Below, piece after piece: positions 14,383-20,291 of a stretch of DNA of 20,291 bases. The notes beneath the pieces were generated by a model that was not told where the DNA came from, made no database searches, and saw only the letters and a program-made list of their open reading frames with translations. How positions within the stretch are numbered: position 1 is the stretch's first letter; each line of letters begins with the position of its first letter. Source of the DNA: Bacteroidales bacterium (GTDB lineage Bacteria; Bacteroidota; Bacteroidia; Bacteroidales; Muribaculaceae); the NCBI GenBank assembly GCA_004557195.1, contig SFER01000016.1, forward strand, positions 1 through 20,291, written 5' to 3'. A program made the position numbers and the translations under genes.

Positions 14383-14418
14383 CGCCCTAAAATAGTGCTT
14401 TTGACACTGTTTAGGGTG
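14383..14418 (+). promoter_or_regulatory. Hairpin upstream of the etfB promoter
   Basis: CCCTAAA (14385-14391) pairs with TTTAGGG (14410-14416). The stem is extended by a G-U and a C-G pair, with an inner AGTG/CACT stem. It is not directly followed by a T run. It could be a remote zupT terminator, a DNA inverted repeat for a regulator, or an RNA structure made from the TATCTTTG box upstream. Confidence 0.4.
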
Positions 14419-14449
14419 CGTTGTTAAGAGTTTTTAAGGGGATGAAGTG

Positions 14450-14480
14450 TTTGTTATTTAATAGAAAATGACTAACTTTG
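14450..14480 (+). promoter_or_regulatory. Consensus promoter of etfB-etfA-acd
   Basis: TTTG (14450-14453), a 19-nt spacer and TAACTTTG (14473-14480) form a full Bacteroidetes consensus promoter. The predicted leader to the etfB ATG is about 80 nt. Confidence 0.75.
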
Positions 14481-14567
14481 CAACTTTGAAGCGAGTGACC
14501 CAAAGAATTGCGCTTAAGTTAAAACTAAGAAACTACAAAATAATATAATCAAAATATCCATAACGTT

Positions 14568-15440
14568 ATGAGTTTAAACATCGTTGTCTTGGCAAAACAA
14601 GTGCCTGACACTCGAAATGTGGGTAAAGATGCAATGAAAGAAGACGGCACCATCAATCGTGCTGCCTTGCCTGCAATCTTCAACCCCGAGGATTTGAACG
14701 CTTTGGAACAAGCGTTGCAATTGAAAGAAACACATCCCGGCTCAAAAATCACATTGTTGACCATGGGTCCTCCGCGTGCAAGCGAAATCGTTCGTGAAGG
14801 CCTCTATCGTGGTGCCGATACCGGAATCGTGCTCACCGACCGTGCTTTTGCAGGTGCCGATACATTGGCTACATCCTACGCTCTTGCCACAGCAGTGAAG
14901 CATATTGGCGAAGTTGATATCATCATCGGTGGCCGTCAGGCTATCGACGGCGATACCGCCCAGGTAGGTCCCCAGATTGCCGAGAAACTTGGTTTCCCGC
15001 AAGTAACCTATGCCGAGGAGGTGAAGGTAGAAGAAGGAAAAGCTATTGTAACCCGTCGCCTCGAGGGTGGCGTGGAGACAGTAGAATGTCCTCTTCCCTG
15101 CGTAGTTACAGTAAACGGCTCGGCTGCTCCTTGCCGTCCGCGTAATGCACGTTTCATCCAGAAATACAAATATGCAGTTACTCCAAGCGAGAAAGCAACT
15201 CTCGAAGGTGCAAAACTTGCACTTGTAGAGAGCCGTCCCGAACTCAATCTTTATGAGTGGAGTGCTGCCGAGGTGAATGCCGACCCGCAGCAAATCGGTC
15301 TTGCCGGCTCGCCCACAAAGGTGAAAACAGTGGTGAATGTAGTGTTCCAAGCCAAGGAAAGCAAGACAATCGAAGGCGAAGACAACGCTGCGCTCGAAGA
15401 ATTGATAAAAGACTTGATTGCCAACCACACCATCGGTTAA
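14568..15440 (+). CDS. etfB: Electron transfer flavoprotein beta subunit
   Basis: A 290-residue soluble flavoprotein subunit. KQVPDT opens the protein (10-15). NPEDLNALEQALQLKE, TMGPPRASE, the TDRAFAGADTLATSYALA segment and GGRQAIDGDTAQVGPQ follow, all conserved ETF-beta blocks. With EtfA it carries electrons between acyl-CoA dehydrogenase and another acceptor. The GADTLATS and GRQAIDGDTAQVGP versions resemble EtfB of electron-bifurcating systems such as Acidaminococcus more than the mitochondrial form. About 20-30 extra residues lie before the C-terminal SPTKV region. It is the first gene of the operon, 36 nt before etfA. Confidence 0.96.
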   Translation: MSLNIVVLAKQVPDTRNVGKDAMKEDGTINRAALPAIFNPEDLNALEQALQLKETHPGSKITLLTMGPPRASEIVREGLYRGADTGIVLTDRAFAGADTLATSYALATAVKHIGEVDIIIGGRQAIDGDTAQVGPQIAEKLGFPQVTYAEEVKVEEGKAIVTRRLEGGVETVECPLPCVVTVNGSAAPCRPRNARFIQKYKYAVTPSEKATLEGAKLALVESRPELNLYEWSAAEVNADPQQIGLAGSPTKVKTVVNVVFQAKESKTIEGEDNAALEELIKDLIANHTIG

Positions 15441-15476
15441 TGCCGCATATAATTTTCAATTAAAAAACTCACTGAA

Positions 15477-16505
15477 ATGAACGATAATAATAATTTGATA
15501 GTATATTGCGAGTTTGAAGATGGCAAGGTTGCCGATGTGAGCCTTGAATTGCTCACCAAAGGTCGCTCACTCGCCACACAACTCGGCGTGAAACTCGAAG
15601 CCCTCATTTTGGGCAGCAACCTCGAAGGTGTTGAAGCGCAAGTGTTCCCCTATGGCGTGGATGTAGTATATAAGGTGGACGATGCTCGTCTTTATCCCTA
15701 TTCTTCACTTCCACACTCATCGGTGCTCATCAACCTTTTCAAGGAGATTAAACCACAAGTGTGCCTCATGGGCGCAACACACATCGGTCGCGACCTCGGT
15801 CCGAGAGTGTCTTCGGCTCTCACCAGCGGTCTTACAGCAGACTGTACAAGCCTTGAAATCGGTCCTCACAAAGATGTAAAGACCGGCAAGGAATATGAGA
15901 ACCTCCTTTATCAAATCCGCCCCGCATTCGGTGGTAACATCGTTGCAACTATCGTCAACCCCGAGAACCGCCCGCAAATGGCAACAGTGCGCGAGGGTGT
16001 GATGAAGAGCGAAATCTTTGACGCCAACTATAAAGGCGAGGTTATCAACCTCGACGCCAACAAATACACCTGCGATGCCGACTATGTTGTGAAAATCATC
16101 GATCGCCACATAGAGAAATCGAAGGTTAATATCAAGAACTCGGCAATTATCGTTGCCGGTGGCTATGGTATGGGCAGCAAAGAAGGTTTCGACTTGCTCT
16201 ACGAATTGGCTGACACCCTTGGTGCCGAAGTAGGTGCTTCGCGTGCCGCTGTCGATGCCGGTTTTGTTGAGCACGAGCGTCAAATCGGTCAAACAGGTGT
16301 AACCGTGCGTCCCAAACTCTATATCGCTTGCGGTATCTCGGGACAAATCCAGCACATCGCAGGTATGCAGGAGAGCTCTATTATCATCTCGATTAACAAC
16401 GACCCCAATGCTCCTATCAACACCATCGCCGACTATGTAATCAACGGCAATGTTGAGGATGTGATTCCCAAACTCATCAAGTATTATAAAAAGAATTCTA
16501 AGTAA
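15477..16505 (+). CDS. etfA: Electron transfer flavoprotein alpha subunit
   Basis: A 342-residue subunit pairing with EtfB. The N-terminal domain (1-200) has the ETF-alpha fold with LMGATHIGRDLGPRVS and the LTADCTSLEI stretch. The C-terminal FAD domain has AIIVAGGYGMGS, GASRAAVDAGFV, QIGQTGVTVRPKLYIACGIS, GQIQHIAGMQ and IISINNDPNAPI, the normal FAD-binding signature. It is complete, with a 36-nt gap after etfB and a 16-nt gap before the dehydrogenase. It is encoded together with its likely electron donor. Confidence 0.97.
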   Translation: MNDNNNLIVYCEFEDGKVADVSLELLTKGRSLATQLGVKLEALILGSNLEGVEAQVFPYGVDVVYKVDDARLYPYSSLPHSSVLINLFKEIKPQVCLMGATHIGRDLGPRVSSALTSGLTADCTSLEIGPHKDVKTGKEYENLLYQIRPAFGGNIVATIVNPENRPQMATVREGVMKSEIFDANYKGEVINLDANKYTCDADYVVKIIDRHIEKSKVNIKNSAIIVAGGYGMGSKEGFDLLYELADTLGAEVGASRAAVDAGFVEHERQIGQTGVTVRPKLYIACGISGQIQHIAGMQESSIIISINNDPNAPINTIADYVINGNVEDVIPKLIKYYKKNSK

Positions 16506-16521
16506 TAAAATCGCAAAAAAA

Positions 16522-18228
16522 ATGGCAAACTTTTATACAGACAATACCGACCTGAAGCATCATTTGACCCATCCTTTGATGCGCAAAATCGTGGAATTGA
16601 AAGAACGCAATTACACCGATGCCGAAAAATTTGACTATGCGCCATTGGATTTTGACGATGCAATGGATTCTTATGAAAAGGTGCTCGAAATCGCAGGTGA
16701 AATCTCTGCCGAAATCGTGGCTCCCAATGCCGAGGATGTTGACCACGAGGGCCCTCATGTGGTAGATGGCCATGTGGTGTATGCACAAGGCACACAGAAA
16801 AACCTCGACGCCCTTGTAAAAGCCGGTTTGATGGGTATTTCGCTCCCACGCCGCTACAACGGTTTGAACTTCTCAATCGTGCCCTATATTATGGCTGCCG
16901 ACATGGTGAGCCGCGCCGATGCCGGATTCGTTAACATCTGGGGTCTGCAAGACTGCGCCGAGACTATCTACGAATTTGCCGATGAAGACCAAAAAATGCG
17001 TTATCTCCCGCGCGTGTGCGCCGGCGAGACAATGGCAATGGACCTCACCGAGCCCGATGCAGGTAGCGACCTCCAGGCTGTGATGCTCAAAGCACGCTTC
17101 AACGAGGCTGACGGCACTTGGCGTCTCAATGGTGTGAAACGCTTCATCACCAACGGCGACGGCAACATCGCTCTCGTTCTCGCTCGCTCGGAAGAGGGTA
17201 GCAAGGATGGTCGCGGTCTTTCAATGTTTATCTACGACCGCAACGATGGTGGCGTAACAGTGCGCCGTATCGAGAACAAAATGGGTATCAAAGGCTCACC
17301 GACATGCGAATTGGTGTTTAAGAACGCTAAAGCCGAATTGTGCGGCTCTCGCAAGTTGGGTCTTATTAAATATGTGATGGCGCTCATGAACGGCGCTCGC
17401 CTCGGCATCGCCGCTCAGTCGGTGGGTGTGAGCGAAGCCGCCTATCGCGAGGCTATCGCCTATGCTCGCGACCGCAAGCAATTTGGCAAAGCCATCATCG
17501 AGTTCCCTGCAGTGGCAGAGATGATTTCCAATATCAAGATGAAACTCGATGCATCACGCTCACTCCTTTATGAATGCACTCGCTTCGTGGATATGTACAA
17601 GACCTACGAGGATATCGCCCGCGAACGCACCCTCACTCCCGAGGAGCGCGCCGAGATGAAGAAATATTCTCGATATGCCGACGCATTCACACCGCTCGCA
17701 AAAGGTATGGGCAGCGAATACTGCAACCAGAATGCCTACGACTGCGTGCAAGTGCATGGTGGTAGCGGTTTCATGAAAGATTACGCTTGCGAACGCATCT
17801 ATCGCGACGCTCGTATCACTTCAATCTACGAGGGTACTACCCAGTTGCAGGTTGTGGCTGCAATCCGCCACGTCACCACCGGCACCTACCTCAACAAGAT
17901 TGAAGAATACAATGCCGAAACTTACGCTCCGCAATTCGACGCTCTCAAGGCGAAACTCGTAGCTATGACCGAGCTTTATCGCGCTGCCGTTGCATCGGTA
18001 ACCGAAAGCCACAACACCGAGTATCTCGACTTCCAAGCACGTCGCCTCGTGGAGATGGCAGGACACATCATCATGGGTTACTTGCTCCTCGGCGATGCCA
18101 CTCGCAATGACAGTTTCGCTAAATCGGCTGCCAACTACATCCGTTTCGGTGAGGCTGAAGTGAAGAAGCACAGCGAATATATCGCCAACTTCGACATCGA
18201 GTCGCTTGCCGACTATCGTCAAGCCTAA
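16522..18228 (+). CDS. Acyl-CoA dehydrogenase with N- and C-terminal extensions
   Basis: A 568-residue FAD acyl-CoA dehydrogenase; the usual short-chain enzymes have about 380. The core carries AMDLTEPDAGSDLQAV and RLNGVKRFITNGD (FAD/substrate segments), GARLGIAAQSVG, YARDRKQFGKAI and the C-terminal VHGGSGFMKDY with RIYRDARITSIYEGTTQLQ. The catalytic Glu in IYEGT is residue 437. About 60 extra N-terminal residues, a charged insertion (YEDIARERTLTPEERAEMKK) and about 110 residues after the active site set it apart and match the long FadE-like class. Chain-length preference cannot be read from the sequence. The enzyme should reduce the co-encoded EtfAB. It is the last gene before a strong terminator. 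Confidence 0.94.
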   Translation: MANFYTDNTDLKHHLTHPLMRKIVELKERNYTDAEKFDYAPLDFDDAMDSYEKVLEIAGEISAEIVAPNAEDVDHEGPHVVDGHVVYAQGTQKNLDALVKAGLMGISLPRRYNGLNFSIVPYIMAADMVSRADAGFVNIWGLQDCAETIYEFADEDQKMRYLPRVCAGETMAMDLTEPDAGSDLQAVMLKARFNEADGTWRLNGVKRFITNGDGNIALVLARSEEGSKDGRGLSMFIYDRNDGGVTVRRIENKMGIKGSPTCELVFKNAKAELCGSRKLGLIKYVMALMNGARLGIAAQSVGVSEAAYREAIAYARDRKQFGKAIIEFPAVAEMISNIKMKLDASRSLLYECTRFVDMYKTYEDIARERTLTPEERAEMKKYSRYADAFTPLAKGMGSEYCNQNAYDCVQVHGGSGFMKDYACERIYRDARITSIYEGTTQLQVVAAIRHVTTGTYLNKIEEYNAETYAPQFDALKAKLVAMTELYRAAVASVTESHNTEYLDFQARRLVEMAGHIIMGYLLLGDATRNDSFAKSAANYIRFGEAEVKKHSEYIANFDIESLADYRQA

Positions 18229-18245
18229 CCAGACAATCCACATAA

Positions 18246-18290
18246 AGGAGGCTGCGCTTCAAGTGATGCGCAGCCTCCTATTTGTTTGTA
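18246..18290 (+). terminator. Strong terminator of the etf-acd operon
   Basis: AGGAGGCTGCGC (18246-18257) pairs perfectly with GCGCAGCCTCCT (18268-18279), a 12-bp stem with a 10-nt loop, followed by ATTTGTTTGT. It lies 17 nt after the dehydrogenase stop. The facing minus-strand gene ends at 18301, so the hairpin may also act weakly in the other direction. Confidence 0.88.
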
Positions 18291-18300
18291 TTAGAGTTGT

Positions 18301-19167
18301 TTATTCTGTTCTGTAGGGGCGAAGCAGTGCCTCTTTTATCCCTTCAATGCTGTCGGCGAAATGAATGTCGTGTTTCTCGATTAGGGAGCAATCCATTGCA
18401 AGGTTTCTCGGCTGCTCGCTGAACCGCTCCCTGTCGGGGTGAATCCATTTTTCCGGTTCTTTGAGGTTCATTGCCGCGGCTGCCTCGAGGTGGAGAGAAT
18501 AACTGTCCAGAGTGTTACCGCTCCCGAAGTTGTAAATGCCGCCGGGGAGAGAAAGCGCTTTTTCGATATTCCTCACCACATCCCACACATAGGTTACACC
18601 TCGATATTCATGTGTGGCGACATTGATGACACTCCCGTCTTGGCAGGCTTTTTGCAAGTTGACAAGTATGTTGCTGTTCAGTTTCATCCGGCTGCCCGGC
18701 AAATCATACATCCAAGTGAGGCGAAGCCCCACCGACTCGGGTAGATTGCGTTGTGCACGTTGTTCAGCTTCGAGTTTGTGGTTGCCATAGATATTGACAG
18801 GTTGCAGCGGAGCATTTTCGCCGAGCGGTCCAAGCATCGGTGTGCCGTTATACACCTGGTCGCTCGACATAAACAGGAGTTTGGCGCCGGCGAGTTTGCA
18901 TGCCTTGGCGATTCTCACAGTTCCTTGCACATTTGTTTTGTGCGACTCTTCGGGGTGTTGTTCGCAATACCAAGTGTTGCTCAGCGCGGCGCAGTGAATC
19001 ACCGCCTCGGGGCGATGCTCCAGAATGTAAGCCTTTACGGCATCTTCATGGCTTATATGCAGTTCGTTATGCGTCGGGAGCAGCAGGTCGTACTTCTCCT
19101 TTAAATAGTGAGCCACACGGCAACCGAGAAATCCACTGCCGCCGGTTATGAGAATCTTCGCTTTCAT
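18301..19167 (-). CDS. RmlD-like NAD(P)-dependent epimerase/reductase
   Basis: A 288-residue extended short-chain dehydrogenase. The Rossmann loop TGGSGFLG (G9, G12, G15) binds NAD(P). The active site is SSDQVY (S101, S102) with Y127 and K131 in YGNHK. The substrate half resembles dTDP-4-dehydrorhamnose reductase (RmlD), but sugar-pathway neighbours are missing, so a nucleotide-sugar substrate is not proven. The frame extends upstream to 19233, but ATG 19167 is 1 nt past the stop of the upstream lipoprotein gene and starts exactly at the Rossmann fold (MKAKILITGGSG), so it is preferred. It is cytoplasmic and co-transcribed with the lipoprotein gene. Confidence 0.88.
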   Translation of the reverse strand: MKAKILITGGSGFLGCRVAHYLKEKYDLLLPTHNELHISHEDAVKAYILEHRPEAVIHCAALSNTWYCEQHPEESHKTNVQGTVRIAKACKLAGAKLLFMSSDQVYNGTPMLGPLGENAPLQPVNIYGNHKLEAEQRAQRNLPESVGLRLTWMYDLPGSRMKLNSNILVNLQKACQDGSVINVATHEYRGVTYVWDVVRNIEKALSLPGGIYNFGSGNTLDSYSLHLEAAAAMNLKEPEKWIHPDRERFSEQPRNLAMDCSLIEKHDIHFADSIEGIKEALLRPYRTE

Positions 19168-19168
19168 T

Positions 19169-19966
19169 TTATTCGATTGACACGGGAGCCGGGAGGTGCA
19201 TGCCATACATTGTGAGGTTGTTGTCGCGGGCATATTTCAGTATTCTGATGCGCGACTTGCATGCTTCATCGGCATCCATATCATAGCGGGGAGAATACTC
19301 GGGATGGCTCAGTTGGAGAGCCGCGCCGTGGATGAGGTCGGAAATCACGAGGATGCTATCTTTCTGGAACACAGTGTGTCCCGGAGTGTGTCCATATGCG
19401 GCAATAGTCTTTACCCCACCTTCCAAGGTGTCGCCGGCCTCGAATAGATGCAGACGCTCTGTGTAGGCTTCCATAACGGCTTTTGCCAATTTGCTATTGT
19501 CCCCCTCCATGGCTTGCCACGCTTCCGCTTCCACGCGGTTGATATACACACGGGCATTGGGAAACACTGCCTTGCCGTCGCTCAAGAGCCCGCCGATGTG
19601 GTCGGGGTGAAGATGCGAGATGTATATAAGTTGCAGTGAATCGGGCGACACACCCAACTCGTTGAGTTTGGGAATGAGTTGGCTGAAAGGCGCTCCCAAG
19701 CCGGCATCGAGCAAAATGTTTTTCCCTTCGGTGTTGAGCAGAAGGCAACTCATGCTCGACGGAACACCATCTTTCAGCCCTAATGCCTGCCAAATCGAGT
19801 CGGGCACATCGGGATACAAGTCGTGAGGCTGGAGAGTCCCTCCCGGCTTGTCCTCAATCCATGTGATGACTGTGCCTTTCGAGTCGTTTTCGGGCACTTT
19901 TTGGCTTCTCTGTGCACATGCTGTCAAGATGAGCAGACATGTAGCGAGTGTGAATATTTTTTTCAT
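19169..19966 (-). CDS. Metallo-beta-lactamase-fold lipoprotein, lactonase-like
   Basis: A 265-residue exported lipoprotein. The signal peptide ends in the lipobox LTAC with C17 as the acylated cysteine. The metal site HLHPDH (H118, H120, D122, H123) is complete, with H197 in GHTPGHT and D210 in VISDLIHG. A later His near 259 (MYGMH) could serve as the final ligand. The overall order matches the MBL-fold hydrolases that include AHL lactonases and glyoxalase II relatives, but substrate cannot be told from sequence. It is anchored at the envelope, unlike the cytoplasmic reductase that follows it by 1 nt. The upstream DUF1349 gene ends 52 nt before its start with no clear promoter in between. Confidence 0.9.
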   Translation of the reverse strand: MKKIFTLATCLLILTACAQRSQKVPENDSKGTVITWIEDKPGGTLQPHDLYPDVPDSIWQALGLKDGVPSSMSCLLLNTEGKNILLDAGLGAPFSQLIPKLNELGVSPDSLQLIYISHLHPDHIGGLLSDGKAVFPNARVYINRVEAEAWQAMEGDNSKLAKAVMEAYTERLHLFEAGDTLEGGVKTIAAYGHTPGHTVFQKDSILVISDLIHGAALQLSHPEYSPRYDMDADEACKSRIRILKYARDNNLTMYGMHLPAPVSIE

Positions 19967-20018
19967 ATTATATGTGTAATTTAGACATTTCTATTATTTG
20001 CGACATTTAATATATTTT

Positions 20019-20291
20019 TCAATCCGGTTGTTGTCCGTCGTGTGCTTTCCATGCACACTCAGTAAGTTTCATGTCGGTGAAGAGCGCCTTGAAAGAAGAC
20101 TGCTCGGGAGAACAGGCATATATGCCGAATTTTATCTTTCCTCCTCCTTGATGTAGATGGCATACCCGCATCTGGGTGAAGTGTGTGCCGTCTTGCGAGC
20201 ACTCAATGCAATAGTCATCTTCTCTACGAGACAGCCTATACCACATAGTCTTGATATTGGCAGGAATGGCGGTTGTTGCCCAATCTGAATA
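20019..20291 (-). CDS. DUF1349 family protein, C-terminal part only
   Basis: The last 90 residues of a gene that starts beyond the right edge. The text YSDWATTAIPANIKTMWYRL, RREDDYCIECSQDG, HFTQMRVCHLHQGGGKIKFG and IYACSPEQSSFKALFTDMKL is the DUF1349 pattern, a concanavalin/laminin-like beta-sandwich often linked to carbohydrate binding. Its short tail is KAHDGQQPD. The frame is open through 20291, so the real start is outside the window. It lies 52 nt upstream of the lipoprotein gene and is probably co-transcribed. Function is unknown. Confidence 0.88.
   Translation of the reverse strand, partial: YSDWATTAIPANIKTMWYRLSRREDDYCIECSQDGTHFTQMRVCHLHQGGGKIKFGIYACSPEQSSFKALFTDMKLTECAWKAHDGQQPD

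Larger units (their letters stand above)
14242..14567 (+). other. Intergenic region and probable leader of the etf operon
   Basis: This 326-nt stretch has no convincing gene. It contains -7-like motifs TATATTTG (14287-14294) and TATCTTTG (14346-14353) without -33 partners, a sizeable hairpin (14383-14418), and the full consensus promoter for etfB (14450-14480) followed by an 85-nt leader. No clear terminator for zupT was found; a weak AAACAG/CTGTTT inverted repeat near 14280-14308 lacks a T tract. Confidence 0.6.

Noticed and set aside
14363..14395. A 10-codon leader frame (MAKCFKLALK) overlapping the hairpin before etfB
   Set aside because: Very short, not rich in any one amino acid, and lies upstream of the consensus promoter; probably chance.
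14742..15428. A 228-codon minus-strand frame
   Set aside because: It is antisense to etfB and cysteine/histidine-rich in a way typical of a shadow frame.

Overview
The window reads as a chromosomal segment of a Bacteroidales bacterium, perhaps from the Muribaculaceae/Bacteroidaceae side of the order. The evidence is internal. Protein families typical of the order are present: LytS/LytT pairs behind MacB-type permeases, DUF4491, DUF1349, a TIGR03905-type TSCPD protein and an ECF sigma factor with a small membrane anti-sigma partner. Many genes are also preceded by the Bacteroidetes primary promoter, a -33 TTTG and a -7 TAnnTTTG spaced 19-21 nt apart. Genus-level placement is inference.

Layout, left to right. 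(1) 1-108: the 5' end of an unrecognised minus-strand gene that leaves the window. (2) 355-2510, minus: a LytTR response regulator and His-kinase pair with a terminator, preceded by a 46-residue leftover of a MacB/FtsX permease. (3) 2491-3795, minus: mtnN-luxS, the two steps that recycle S-adenosylhomocysteine and make the AI-2 precursor. (4) 3843-4653, minus: an AT-rich cassette of two unrecognised genes, 56 and 186 codons, overlapping by GTGA and with their own consensus promoter. (5) 4714-6618, minus: mlaE-mlaF-DUF4491, the inner-membrane core of a phospholipid transporter without an MCE subunit. (6) 6776-8252, plus: udk and lptB. (7) 8274-9611, minus: a DbpA-type DEAD-box helicase. (8) 9723-9800, plus: an isolated promoter motif and terminator that could bound a small RNA. 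(9) 9811-11784, minus: a TSCPD protein, a Crp/Fnr regulator and a BASS-type transporter. (10) 11846-13377, minus: ECF sigma factor, anti-sigma-like membrane protein and a Spy/CpxP-like secreted protein, with a strong terminator. (11) 13416-14241, plus: a ZupT-type metal transporter. (12) 14450-18280, plus: etfB-etfA-acyl-CoA dehydrogenase with a consensus promoter and a strong terminator. (13) 18301-20291, minus: an RmlD-like reductase, a metallo-beta-lactamase-fold lipoprotein and the C-terminus of a DUF1349 protein that runs out of the window.

Most of this is core housekeeping: envelope lipid and LPS transport, pyrimidine salvage, methyl-cycle recycling, acyl-CoA oxidation and envelope-stress sensing. 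No tRNA, rRNA, IS element, CRISPR array or plasmid/phage core gene was seen. The parts that known families do not explain are the 56/186-codon cassette, the decayed permease with a promoter at its remnant, the orphan plus-strand promoter/terminator near 9.75 kb and the structured etf leader. No clear large novel system is visible. The two-gene cassette is the best candidate for something undescribed.
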